Source: Aquiluna sp. (GTDB lineage Bacteria; Actinomycetota; Actinomycetes; Actinomycetales; Microbacteriaceae). From it: a DNA stretch of 16,384 bases. Shown one piece after another: positions 1-7,349 of the stretch. The number at the start of each line of letters is the position of its first letter. Positions within the stretch are counted from its first letter, which is position 1. The notes beneath the pieces were generated by a model. It was not told the origin of the DNA and did no database searches. It saw only the letters and a list, made by a program, of their open reading frames with translations. A program made the translations under genes and the position numbers. The stretch covers positions 1 through 16,384 of the forward strand of contig JALQVB010000017.1 in the NCBI GenBank assembly GCA_023260495.1, written 5' to 3'.

Positions 1-271
1 CGCCGGAAAGCAATGCGGCACGTGCCACGTTGGTTCCACCGAGGTTCACCTTGTTGTCAACGGTGGCGCCTGCAGCCTCAAAGGCCGCAACCATCATTTC
101 GCCGAGAATCAGCTGCTCGTCAAAGTCCTTGGATCCAACGGCGATTTCAATACCTGATAGGTCATATCCAGCCAGCGAACCGCCGGAGCTGGAGCTCTCC
201 TCTGCAGCGCAGCCGGACAGCACGAGGGCTGCGGCAGCACTAAGAGCGAGCGCAGAATTGCGTAGTTTCAT
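1..271 (-). CDS. Osmoprotectant (glycine betaine/choline-type) ABC transporter substrate-binding lipoprotein, 5' part
   Basis: The minus strand reads an open frame from an ATG at 271-269 through the window edge, giving the first 90 residues. The N-terminus is a lipoprotein signal: K3/R4, a hydrophobic stretch, then the lipobox L-S-G-C with Cys at about residue 21, followed by a Ser/Gly-rich linker. The mature part contains VGSKDFDEQLILGEMM and NLGGTNVARAAL, which match the start of the OpuAC/ProX-type (quaternary amine transporter, QAT) binding domain. These proteins capture glycine betaine, choline or related solutes outside the membrane for an ABC importer. An AAGGAG Shine-Dalgarno lies at 280-285, 8 nt upstream of the ATG, which supports this start. 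The C-terminal part and any permease or ATPase partners lie outside the window. The family call is firm; the exact ligand is not. Confidence 0.85.
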   Translation of the reverse strand, partial: MKLRNSALALSAAAALVLSGCAAEESSSSGGSLAGYDLSGIEIAVGSKDFDEQLILGEMMVAAFEAAGATVDNKVNLGGTNVARAALLSG

Positions 272-333
272 AGTGTTTTCTCCTTGGGTTTGTTTTCAAG
301 GTTAAAAAGAGAAGCCGGTGGCGCCTAATTGAG

Positions 334-361
334 TTGTGCAATGGTCAACTTTTGCTAGAGT
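334..361 (+). promoter_or_regulatory. Putative promoter giving a leaderless IclR-family mRNA
   Basis: TTGTGC (334-339) and TAGAGT (356-361) are separated by 16 nt and resemble -35 and TANNNT-type -10 boxes. Initiation about 6-7 nt downstream would fall on or beside the GTG at 368, so the transcript would be leaderless. No Shine-Dalgarno is visible before that GTG. A 5-bp inverted repeat, AGTTG (332-336) and CAACT (346-350), overlaps the -35 box and spacer and could be an autoregulatory site. Prediction by eye only. Confidence 0.4.
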
Positions 362-367
362 CGACAT

Positions 368-1210
368 GTGCGAAAACACACCGGTGGCCTGGCCCGTGAT
401 CTTGATGTCATTGAGGCGCTCTCAGTCGCCGAAGCCTTCACGCAAGGTGGTCTGGGTGTGGCCCGAGTGGCCGAAATCACCGGGCGCGACAAGGGACAAA
501 TCTCCAGAGTTCTTAGGACATTGGAACAGTCGGGGCTAGTCGATCGCGATCCAAAAACCCGAAAGTTTTCCCTGGGTCACAGGTTTTATTCACTCTCCAT
601 GCGGACCCGCGAGGCCCACCTCGCCCTCCAGTCAGAGAGCCGTCTGGCGGAGTTGGTCGCGCAGGTGCAGGAAACCGCACACCTCAATGTGCTCCGCGGT
701 GGTCGGGTGCTAACCATCAAGACAGTCGTTGCTGCCGATGCGGTCAGAAGATCTGGCTGGGACGGCGTCATGACCAATGCCGGCATCACGGCCTCCGGTC
801 GAGCCATGCTCGCCGGACTGCCAGACAGTGAAATCGAATCTTGGTGGAATGAACACGCCCTGGATGATCCGATGCCAATCATCAAAGATGACCTGCCGAA
901 GCCAACTGAACCTATCAACCCCAAGACCAGCAAGAGGGCCAGGAGACCCGCCCGAACCCTGAGAGTCTTTTTGAAGCAACTGCAGCAGGTGCGTGATCAG
1001 GGTTTCGCAATCAGCGAGGACTTCCAGCCAGGAATCATCGATGCCGCAGCCCCGGTGCGAGACGCATCCAATCTGGTTGTCGCCGCCATAAGCGTCGGCA
1101 CCACCCGCGAGCGCATCGGAGATCAAACCGAGCCGCTGGGTCAGATGGTCTCAGCTGCAGCGCTCAGGCTCTCCATGGACCTGGGCGCACCTATCGTTGG
1201 TCCGGCCTAA
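368..1210 (+). CDS. IclR-family transcriptional regulator
   Basis: The 280-residue protein has the IclR two-domain layout. An N-terminal winged helix-turn-helix spans about residues 10-75 (DLDVIEAL, then ITGRDKGQISRVLRTLEQ and GLVDRDPKTRKFSLG). An effector-binding domain spans about 85-275 (TASGRAMLAGLPD, VRDQGFAISEDFQPGIIDAAAPV). IclR proteins usually control nearby catabolic genes in response to a small carboxylate or aromatic ligand. The GTG at 368 is the only plausible start, since a TAG in the same frame sits at 356-358. The linker at about 174-198 is longer than usual in my recollection of the family and carries a basic run (KTSKRARRPAR). The gene is followed after 20 nt by an SDR gene and then an MFS gene, so those are its likely targets. 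It is divergent from the ProX-like gene. The ligand cannot be told from sequence. Confidence 0.88.
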   Translation: MRKHTGGLARDLDVIEALSVAEAFTQGGLGVARVAEITGRDKGQISRVLRTLEQSGLVDRDPKTRKFSLGHRFYSLSMRTREAHLALQSESRLAELVAQVQETAHLNVLRGGRVLTIKTVVAADAVRRSGWDGVMTNAGITASGRAMLAGLPDSEIESWWNEHALDDPMPIIKDDLPKPTEPINPKTSKRARRPARTLRVFLKQLQQVRDQGFAISEDFQPGIIDAAAPVRDASNLVVAAISVGTTRERIGDQTEPLGQMVSAAALRLSMDLGAPIVGPA

Positions 1211-1230
1211 TTGGTGGCAAGATTTCTCTC

Positions 1231-2046
1231 ATGAGCAAAGTCGCCCTAATCACCGGTGCCGGATCTGGGTTCGGCTTGGGCCTGGCCAAAGAGCTAACCG
1301 ATCGCGGTTGGATTGTTTATGCAGCCGACAAGAACAAGGCCTCTGCGCAGGCAACCAAGGAATATGGGGCTGTTCCTCTGGTCATGGACGTCACCAAAGA
1401 CATCGACGTGACCAAAGGCGTCGCCAAAATCATTAAGGAGCAGGGTCAGATCGACCTTCTGGTTGCCAATGCCGGTTATGGAAACTTCTCGTCTGTTGAG
1501 GAGACCACGAGCGATCAGGTGCATCAGATATTTGATGTCAACTTTTTTGGTGTCGAGCGATGCATCCGAGCTGTGCTGCCGCAAATGCGCAAGCAGCGCT
1601 CGGGGCGAATTCTCATCACAACTTCTGTGGTGGCGCATGTTTCTCTGATTGGACTGGGCTGGTATGCCGCAACCAAGCATGCCCTCAAGGCAGTTGCCAA
1701 TGCACTTCGCCAGGAGGTAGCCGGGCTCGGCATCAAAGTGAGCACGATTGAGCCTGGAACCTCCAAGACCGGCTTCGGGTCTGTTGCCTTTGGGCTGATG
1801 GAAGATGGTCGGTCCGTTTCCGAGTATGACGGCGTGATGCGCGGTGTGGACAAGTGGCTTGGTGGCATTTACCGAATCTCACCGGGGCCGAACAAGGTCG
1901 TGAAGACTATGGTGAGGGCTGCGACCAGCAAGCGTCCACGGCCTCACTACCCAGCAAGCTGGGATGTCAGGGCACTAAAGCTAGTTTTCTTTCTGTTGCC
2001 GAAGGGTTTCTTGGACAGATGCATTCTGTGGCTCTCGCGGCACTAG
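1231..2046 (+). CDS. Short-chain dehydrogenase/reductase (classical SDR)
   Basis: This 271-residue NAD(P)-dependent oxidoreductase has the full set of classical SDR motifs. The cofactor glycine motif TGAGSGFG is at residues 8-15, NAG at 80-82, the structural Asn at about 104, and the catalytic Ser132, Tyr145 and Lys149 (YAATK). The C-terminal tail is hydrophobic and basic (ALKLVFFLLPKGFLDRCILWL), a style common in SDRs near membrane lipids or polyols, but the substrate cannot be deduced. It starts 20 nt after the IclR stop codon. Upstream there is only a weak GGTGG at 1213-1217. An MFS transporter follows 31 nt downstream, so regulator, dehydrogenase and transporter appear to act on one compound. 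It is not closely similar in motif detail to the BdhA at 11427. Confidence 0.87.
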   Translation: MSKVALITGAGSGFGLGLAKELTDRGWIVYAADKNKASAQATKEYGAVPLVMDVTKDIDVTKGVAKIIKEQGQIDLLVANAGYGNFSSVEETTSDQVHQIFDVNFFGVERCIRAVLPQMRKQRSGRILITTSVVAHVSLIGLGWYAATKHALKAVANALRQEVAGLGIKVSTIEPGTSKTGFGSVAFGLMEDGRSVSEYDGVMRGVDKWLGGIYRISPGPNKVVKTMVRAATSKRPRPHYPASWDVRALKLVFFLLPKGFLDRCILWLSRH

Positions 2047-2077
2047 CATCAAAGCCTTAGAGGAAAAGTAGGCGACA

Positions 2078-3322
2078 ATGCGAAAGATTCACCCGGCTTG
2101 GATTGTCGCCGCCGTCACATTTCTAACCCTCATCGCAGCTGCGGCTTTCCGATCTACCACCTCGGTAATGTTTGAACCGCTGGAGAGTGAGTTCAACTGG
2201 ACTAGATCCCAGACCTCCTTTGCGGTCACGCTGAATCTGATCTTCTACGGCCTAACGGCACCTTTCGCGGCAGTGCTGATGGAGCGCTACTCGGTGAAGC
2301 GAGTCGCCTTAGGTGCGCTAGCGCTGATCGGCGTTGGAACAGCGCTCACTGTGTGGATGAGCGAACTGTGGCAGCTGGTTCTCTACTGGGGCGTCTTTGT
2401 CGGCGCCGGTACCGGTGGTTTGGCTTTGGTCTTTGCTTCAGTGGTTGCCAACCGTTGGTTCGTGGATAAGCGCGGGCTCATCACGGGAATCTTCTCGGCT
2501 GCCTACGCCACCGGCCAGCTGGTATTCCTGCCACTTATCGCCCACATGGTCATGTCTGTTGGCTGGAAAGCTGGCTCGCTGATTGTTGCCGGATTTGTGG
2601 CGCTGGTGATTCCTGTCTTTACCCTCGCCTTCAAGAACCGGCCCGCAGAATCAGGGGTTCGGCCATACGGCGCGACTGAGGATGGGCCCACCTACACAGA
2701 GGCGCCACGCACCCTCAGATCAACCTTCACGGTGCTGTTCGAAGTTGCAAAGACCAAGCAGTTCTGGGTCCTTAGCGGAACTTTCTTTGTCTGCGGCTGG
2801 ACCACCAACGGCCTGATTGGCGCGCACTTCATACCTGCGGCCCATGATCACGGCATGCCCGCCACAACCGCAGCCAGCCTGCTAGCTCTGGTCGGTGTGT
2901 TTGACTTCATCGGCACCATCCTCTCGGGTTGGCTAACGGACAAGTTTGATTCCCGAGTTCTCCTCGTCATTTATTACGGGCTCAGGGGTCTTGCCTTGTT
3001 CAGCGTCCCGTTTGTGCTGGGCCCCACAGTCGAGCCGCCACTGCTGTTCTTTGTGGTGTTTTATGGCCTGGACTGGATTGCAACCGTCCCGCCAACCATT
3101 GAACTCATTCGTCGGTACTTCGGCCTTGGCAAAACCGGAATCGTTTGGGGTTGGGTTTTCGCCTCTCATATGGTTGGTGCCGGTGTCGCCGCTACCTACG
3201 CAGGAATCATTAGGGATCTGCAGGGTAGCTACTTCATCGCTTGGATTACCGCCGCTTTCCTATGCCTCGTGGCGGCTAGTGCCTTCTGGCTAATCCGAAA
3301 AGACACCCCTGCTAAGGTTTAG
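2078..3322 (+). CDS. MFS transporter, oxalate/formate or monocarboxylate-porter-like
   Basis: The 414-residue polytopic membrane protein shows two sets of about six hydrophobic segments, roughly residues 7-185 and 228-408, joined by a polar loop at about 186-222. RWFVDKRG (126-133) and GWLTDKFDSR (284-293) sit in the cytoplasmic loops where the OFA and monocarboxylate porter branch of the major facilitator superfamily has similar motifs (RWF.r.RG; GwlsDr.d.R). Such proteins move small organic anions across the inner membrane by symport or antiport. The upstream AGAGGAAAAG at 2059-2068 is a possible though somewhat distant ribosome binding site. It is the last gene of the IclR-SDR unit and converges on the thiolase. 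Direction and substrate are unknown; a hydroxy- or oxo-acid is an inference from the neighbours. Confidence 0.85.
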   Translation: MRKIHPAWIVAAVTFLTLIAAAAFRSTTSVMFEPLESEFNWTRSQTSFAVTLNLIFYGLTAPFAAVLMERYSVKRVALGALALIGVGTALTVWMSELWQLVLYWGVFVGAGTGGLALVFASVVANRWFVDKRGLITGIFSAAYATGQLVFLPLIAHMVMSVGWKAGSLIVAGFVALVIPVFTLAFKNRPAESGVRPYGATEDGPTYTEAPRTLRSTFTVLFEVAKTKQFWVLSGTFFVCGWTTNGLIGAHFIPAAHDHGMPATTAASLLALVGVFDFIGTILSGWLTDKFDSRVLLVIYYGLRGLALFSVPFVLGPTVEPPLLFFVVFYGLDWIATVPPTIELIRRYFGLGKTGIVWGWVFASHMVGAGVAATYAGIIRDLQGSYFIAWITAAFLCLVAASAFWLIRKDTPAKV

Positions 3323-3348
3323 TTCAACAATCTGATGTTTTGCCTTAG
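3312..3348. terminator. Possible weak bidirectional terminator between convergent genes
   Basis: CTAAGG (3312-3317) and CCTTAG (3343-3348) are perfect inverted repeats. They enclose a further AACA/TGTT pair and span both stop codons of the convergent MFS and thiolase genes, which lie only 22 nt apart. There is no long T-run, only TTTT near the centre, so the hairpin would be a weak intrinsic terminator at best. The evidence is structural and by eye. Confidence 0.3.
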
Positions 3349-4523
3349 GCCTGAAGCAGAATCGCATCACCTTGACCGCCGCCACCGCAGAGTGCTATTG
3401 CTGCCTTGCCACCGCCTGATTTGTTAAGCTGATGCACCGCGTGCACTACAAGCCTGGTTCCAGAGGCGCCAATCGGGTGGCCAAGAGAAATGGCACCGCC
3501 CTCCTTGTTGACGCGGTCGCTACTCAGCCCAAGATCTTTCATCGACTGCAGCGCAACCGAGGCAAATGCCTCGTTGATTTCAATTACATCCAGCTGGTCC
3601 AGCGACCAGTTCGACTTAGCCAACGCAGCGGTGATTGCCGCCGATGGCTGAGATAGCAACGAGTTGTCGGGGCCTGCGACGATGCCCCACGCAACCACAC
3701 GAGCCAGCACCTGCAGCCCGTGCTGCTGTGCATACTCAGCCGATGCCACGACGACTGCTGCTGCGCCATCGCTAATCTGCGAGGAATTGCCAGCCGTAAT
3801 AGTTCCGGCCGCGTCAAATGCTGGCTTCAGTCTGGCTAAGGACTCGGTTGTGGTCTCGGGACGGATTCCCTCATCCGCGACAATGACAGTTTCGTTTCCC
3901 TTTCGGTCAACCATGGTGACCGGGGCAATCTCGTCAGTAAAGGTGCCGGACGCTGTGGCTGCTGCTGCACGGCGATGGGATTCTGCTGCAATTTCATCCT
4001 GGGCGGCGCGGTCAATGCCTCGATCCGAAGTGTGGACCTGCGTGCAGGCACCCATGGAGGCTTTATCGAAGGCGTCTGCTAGGCCATCGAGTGCCATATG
4101 GTCGCGCACCACTATGTCACCGAAGTTGTAGCCCTTGCGAGAACCAACCATCAGGTGGGGTGCCTGGGACATTGATTCGGTGCCACCGGCCAAAACCACA
4201 TCAGCCTCGCCAGCTTGAACCAGCCGAGCGGCATCGATAATCGCGGAAGAACCGGATAGGCAGAGCTTATTGATTGTGGTTGAGACCACGTCCCAACCAA
4301 GCCCGGCGCCAATTGCAATTTGTCTAGCTGGATTCTGACCAGCTCCCGCCTGCAGGACCTGACCGAACAGGCAGTGTTTGATTTCAGATCGGTCAACACC
4401 ACTCGCTGTCAGCGCAGCTTTTGCGGCAACTACCCCGAGTTCGACGGCGCTGAGCGATGACAGGGCGCCATTCATTTTGCCCTGGGGGGTTCTTGCGGCA
4501 CCGACGATTACTACGTCTCTCAT
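3345..4523 (-). CDS. atoB: Acetyl-CoA C-acetyltransferase (thiolase)
   Basis: The 392-residue protein is a full-length thiolase II. It has the acyl-enzyme Cys88 in NKLCLSG, the NEAFA motif at about 317-321, His349 in GHPIGASG and the second catalytic Cys379 in CGGGGQG. It reversibly converts acetoacetyl-CoA plus CoA into two acetyl-CoA in the cytosol. Alone it could serve either ketolysis or acetoacetyl-CoA synthesis. Here it is divergent from an operon that produces acetoacetyl-CoA, so cleavage is the likely physiological direction. AAAGGAG at 4529-4535 (minus strand), 5 nt from the ATG, fixes the start. Putative promoter and operator elements lie in the shared region 4524-4651. A broader 3-ketoacyl-CoA thiolase specificity cannot be excluded, but the length and motifs fit the biosynthetic/AtoB type best. 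Confidence 0.92.
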   Translation of the reverse strand: MRDVVIVGAARTPQGKMNGALSSLSAVELGVVAAKAALTASGVDRSEIKHCLFGQVLQAGAGQNPARQIAIGAGLGWDVVSTTINKLCLSGSSAIIDAARLVQAGEADVVLAGGTESMSQAPHLMVGSRKGYNFGDIVVRDHMALDGLADAFDKASMGACTQVHTSDRGIDRAAQDEIAAESHRRAAAATASGTFTDEIAPVTMVDRKGNETVIVADEGIRPETTTESLARLKPAFDAAGTITAGNSSQISDGAAAVVVASAEYAQQHGLQVLARVVAWGIVAGPDNSLLSQPSAAITAALAKSNWSLDQLDVIEINEAFASVALQSMKDLGLSSDRVNKEGGAISLGHPIGASGTRLVVHAVHQLNKSGGGKAAIALCGGGGQGDAILLQA

Positions 4524-4547
4524 ACCGGCTCCTTTGCCTAATTGTTA

Positions 4548-4562
4548 TCAAATGCTATTTGA
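4548..4562. promoter_or_regulatory. Perfect 6-3-6 inverted repeat, candidate operator of the hydroxybutyrate operon and thiolase
   Basis: TCAAAT-GCT-ATTTGA is a perfect inverted repeat in the 128-nt region between the divergent thiolase and ABC-transporter genes. On the plus strand it overlaps a -35-like TTGACC. On the minus strand its centre contains a -10-like TAGCAT. A regulator bound here could block both directions. The TetR protein at 10834-11430, encoded in the operon, is the natural candidate, but the IclR protein or another regulator could bind instead. Confidence 0.45.
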
Positions 4563-4581
4563 CCCCAAATGAGTCTTACTA
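4552..4581 (-). promoter_or_regulatory. Putative promoter of the thiolase gene
   Basis: On the minus strand TAGCAT (plus coordinates 4552-4557) fits the TANNNT -10 pattern. Initiation near 4545 would give a leader of about 22 nt that includes the AAAGGAG ribosome binding site at 4529-4535. The -35 region, near 4576-4581, is poor (TAGTAA). The -10 lies within the inverted repeat. Confidence 0.25.
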
Positions 4582-4588
4582 GTAGTTT
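4559..4588 (+). promoter_or_regulatory. Putative promoter of the 12-gene transport and catabolic operon
   Basis: TTGACC (4559-4564) matches five of six bases of the -35 consensus. TAGTTT (4583-4588), 18 nt further, fits TANNNT. The -35 box lies half inside the inverted repeat at 4548-4562. The transcript would have a leader of about 55-60 nt before the lipoprotein ATG at 4652. Assigned by eye; other -10 choices are possible. Confidence 0.35.
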
Positions 4589-4651
4589 ACTGAGAACTGA
4601 ATCATACGTCAGGTTTGTTCCACAATGAAGTAGGAAAGGTAGCTAACGCTA

Positions 4652-5869
4652 ATGAAGAAACACCTAATCCCGGCGCTGTTGGCCATTCCAGCATTCGTGC
4701 TGGCCGGCTGCACCTCCGGCACTACAGAAGCAACTCCGAGTGCAACATCATCGTCATCCGCTGCCGCAACCGAGGAGGCTCCAAAGGATCCAGTTTCGGT
4801 AGCAGTGATCACCTCCCAGACCGGCTTCCTAGCCAGCTATGGAAACGCTTATCTCCAGGGATTTGAAGCGGGTTTGGACTACGCAACCGACGGCACCCTC
4901 GAGGTGAACGGTCACAAGATTGAGGTTTCGATTCTTGATGACGCCGGCGACGCAGACACAGCAGTTGGCCACGCAAAGGATGCCATTGGAAACGGCACTC
5001 AGATTCTTTTGGGAACCGTCTCCTCGGGTATTGCACTGACCTTGGCTGAGCAGGCCGCCCAGAACAAGGTTCTTTACATCTCTGGTCCTGCTGCTGCAGA
5101 TGCCATCACGGGCGTGAACGGCTACACCTTCCGTTCCGGTCGCCAGACCTATCAGGACGTCGCAACCGCTGGAACCTTCATTGGTAACCCGAGCGGCAAG
5201 AAGGTTGTCGTCTTTGCTCAGGACACCGCATTTGGACAGGGAAACCTGGCCGGTGTTGACATCGTTCTAGGTGGCAAGGGCGCCAATGTAGAGGGTGTCT
5301 TGGTTCCTGAAGATGCAACCGAGTTCACCCCATTTGCTCGTCAGATCGTGGCTGCTGAGCCTGATCTGATCTTCGTTGCCTGGGCTGGTGCCACCTCCGG
5401 TGCCATGTGGCAGGCACTGACTCAGCAGGGGGTATTCGATGTCGCACCGGTTGTTACCGGTCTTGGTGACGTGGCAACCTACGGCGCATACGCCGAGGCC
5501 GGCACCAGCATCAGCTTCCTGAACCACTACTTTGCCGGCGCAGCTGGCACTGCGGTTGAGTCGGAAATGCTGAGCCGAGTCGAGGCAGCTGGCGGAGTTG
5601 GAGACCTCTTTACTCCAGATGGCTTCCTGGCAGCCCAGATGCTGGTGCGTGCACTCGAGGCCTCAACCACCGATGTGGATGCAATGATTTCAGCCCTGGA
5701 GGGTGCTGAGTTTGACGGACCGAAGGGCACAACCGTAATTCGTGCCGAGGACCACGCCGTCATCCAGCCGATGTTCCAGGCACGTCTGGTTGCTTCCGGA
5801 GACAGCTTCGTTCCAGAGCTGATTGCGGTTGTTGACTCGGCTGATGTCACCCCACCACTAGCCCAGTAA
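4652..5869 (+). CDS. LIV-type (HAAT family) ABC transporter substrate-binding lipoprotein
   Basis: The 405-residue protein begins with a lipoprotein signal peptide: Lys2-Lys3, a hydrophobic core and the lipobox L17-A-G-C20. A Ser/Thr/Ala/Glu-rich linker (about 21-45) follows, then a type I periplasmic-binding fold starting near VSVAVITSQTGFLASYG. It resembles the LivJ/LivK branch, which binds branched-chain amino acids but also amides, urea, aromatic acids and other carboxylates. It would be anchored outside the membrane and deliver ligand to the permeases encoded at 7342 and 8220. The possible ribosome binding site is AGGAAAGG at 4632-4639, about 12 nt from the ATG. As first gene of the operon it lies next to the putative promoter, and a 20-nt gap separates it from the ATPase gene. 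The catabolic genes downstream argue for 3-hydroxybutyrate, acetoacetate or an ester or oligomer as ligand rather than leucine; this is inference. Confidence 0.88.
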   Translation: MKKHLIPALLAIPAFVLAGCTSGTTEATPSATSSSSAAATEEAPKDPVSVAVITSQTGFLASYGNAYLQGFEAGLDYATDGTLEVNGHKIEVSILDDAGDADTAVGHAKDAIGNGTQILLGTVSSGIALTLAEQAAQNKVLYISGPAAADAITGVNGYTFRSGRQTYQDVATAGTFIGNPSGKKVVVFAQDTAFGQGNLAGVDIVLGGKGANVEGVLVPEDATEFTPFARQIVAAEPDLIFVAWAGATSGAMWQALTQQGVFDVAPVVTGLGDVATYGAYAEAGTSISFLNHYFAGAAGTAVESEMLSRVEAAGGVGDLFTPDGFLAAQMLVRALEASTTDVDAMISALEGAEFDGPKGTTVIRAEDHAVIQPMFQARLVASGDSFVPELIAVVDSADVTPPLAQ

Positions 5870-5889
5870 CAAATAAGGTAACAACTGTT

Positions 5890-6648
5890 ATGTCCGATCT
5901 AAGCGTCCTTGAACTCAAGGGGCTTGGTCTGAGCATCGGAGGGGCTCGCATCATCAACGATGTGAGCTTCTCCGTGCCTCAGGGCCAGATGCTGGGGCTA
6001 ATTGGCCCAAACGGCGCCGGCAAGACCACCCTGTTCAATCTCATTTCGGGACTCATGATGCCTACCGAGGGTGAGATCCTGCTGCGAGGAAAGAGCCTCA
6101 GCAAGCAGTCGATTGAGGCTAGGTCCCGCGCCGGTATCGGACGCACATTCCAAACTTCCAGCCTGTTCCCTGGCCTATCTGCCTTTGAGAACGTTCGGCT
6201 TGCCGCCCAGGTGAAAATCGGCGGCGAAATTTCACTCTTCAAATTCCCAACTCGCAAAGACGAGGCTTCCATACTCACCAAGCAGTGCCTCGATGAGGTT
6301 GGGCTGGCACAATCCCAACACGAGACTTTGGCCGGGGTGCTATCCCATGGTGATAGGCGAAAGCTGGAGATTGCCATGCTGCTGGCTATGGATCCCAGCG
6401 TGATTTTGCTTGATGAGCCGATGGCCGGTGTGGCATCCGCAGACGTTCCGGGTCTGGTCGAGGTGATCCGCGGAGTGCACTCCTCTGGACGCACGGTGCT
6501 AATGGTCGAGCACCACATCGAAATTGTTCTCGGTCTTGTTGACAAGGTTGCCGTGCTGCACCACGGTGAGCTGCTTGCGCTCGACGAGCCATCGAAGGTG
6601 ATGGCGAACGAAACAGTTCAGTCGGCATACCTGGGAGAAAAACCATGA
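5890..6648 (+). CDS. livG: LIV-type ABC transporter ATP-binding protein (LivG-like)
   Basis: The 252-residue cytosolic ATPase powers the importer together with the LivF-like subunit. It has Walker A GPNGAGKTT at 39-47, a Q-loop Gln at about 88 (FQT), the signature LSHGDRRKLEIA starting at 151, Walker B VILLDEP at 171-177 with catalytic Glu176, and the H-loop His208 in VEHH. LSHGDRR replaces the canonical LSGGQ, and LivG proteins commonly show this kind of variation. An AAGG at 5875-5878 precedes the ATG by 11 nt. Its stop codon overlaps the livF start as ATGA, which suggests translational coupling and 1:1 stoichiometry. The symbol indicates homology, not amino-acid specificity. Confidence 0.92.
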   Translation: MSDLSVLELKGLGLSIGGARIINDVSFSVPQGQMLGLIGPNGAGKTTLFNLISGLMMPTEGEILLRGKSLSKQSIEARSRAGIGRTFQTSSLFPGLSAFENVRLAAQVKIGGEISLFKFPTRKDEASILTKQCLDEVGLAQSQHETLAGVLSHGDRRKLEIAMLLAMDPSVILLDEPMAGVASADVPGLVEVIRGVHSSGRTVLMVEHHIEIVLGLVDKVAVLHHGELLALDEPSKVMANETVQSAYLGEKP

Positions 6649-7349
6649 GCCTGCTGAGCGTGAAGTCAATGAGCGCGACCATTGCCGGCCAGCTGGTGGT
6701 CGAGGACGTCTCCTTTGAAATCCCAGAGACCGGAATCACCGCGCTGCTCGGTCGTAACGGAGTCGGCAAGACCAGCACCCTGCGGGGGCTAATTGGCCTG
6801 ATTGATCGCAAGGGCGAGATTAGCTTCGGCGGGAAAGATATCAGCGGCATGCCCACAAATAAGATCATTCAGCTCGGCATCGGCTATGTGCCCGAAGACC
6901 GAGAGGTCTTCGCGAGCCTGTCGGTCCAAGAAAATCTAAAGTTGGCGGCTAGAAAAGGTCTGGACAGCCGCTGGGATTTCATCGAGAAGCTGTTCCCGGA
7001 CATCTTTGGTCGACTGCACCAGCGGGCCGGAACACTATCGGGCGGTCAGCAACAGATGGTCTCACTTGCCCGGGCGCTAGTCAATGAGAATCAGCTACTG
7101 CTTGTGGACGAACCCACAAAAGGCTTGGCGCCAAAAATTGTTCAGGAAACTGCCGCAGCGCTGCAGTTGGCTGCCGAAAAGACACCGATGCTGCTTGTCG
7201 AGCAGAACCTCACGGTGGTGAAGCAGCTTGCTGAGGATGCGATCGTCTTAGAAGGTGGCCGCGTTGTCTTCCAGGGGAAGGCAAAGGAGCTGCTCAGCGA
7301 TGAGAAGCTGACGGCCAAGTACCTGGGAGTAGGTGGTGGCGATGAGTGA
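6645..7349 (+). CDS. livF: LIV-type ABC transporter ATP-binding protein (LivF-like)
   Basis: This second ATPase of the importer has 234 residues, typical of LivF. Motifs are Walker A GRNGVGKTS at 36-44, signature LSGGQQQ at 131-137, Walker B LLLVDEP at 151-157 with Glu156, and VEQN at about 185-188, where Gln replaces the H-loop His as is usual in LivF. It overlaps livG by 4 nt (ATGA) and the downstream permease gene by 8 nt. It would pair with the LivG-like protein on the cytoplasmic face of the LivH/LivM-type permeases. Confidence 0.92.
   Translation: MSLLSVKSMSATIAGQLVVEDVSFEIPETGITALLGRNGVGKTSTLRGLIGLIDRKGEISFGGKDISGMPTNKIIQLGIGYVPEDREVFASLSVQENLKLAARKGLDSRWDFIEKLFPDIFGRLHQRAGTLSGGQQQMVSLARALVNENQLLLVDEPTKGLAPKIVQETAAALQLAAEKTPMLLVEQNLTVVKQLAEDAIVLEGGRVVFQGKAKELLSDEKLTAKYLGVGGGDE

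Noticed and set aside
3664..4131. 155-codon open frame on the plus strand inside the thiolase gene
   Set aside because: It is antisense to a thiolase with all catalytic motifs. Its composition is the Ala/Ser/Thr-rich shadow expected opposite a GC-biased gene, and it has no recognisable domain.
5979..6545. 188-codon open frame on the minus strand inside livG
   Set aside because: It is fully antisense to an ATPase with intact Walker and signature motifs, and no ribosome site or domain was seen.
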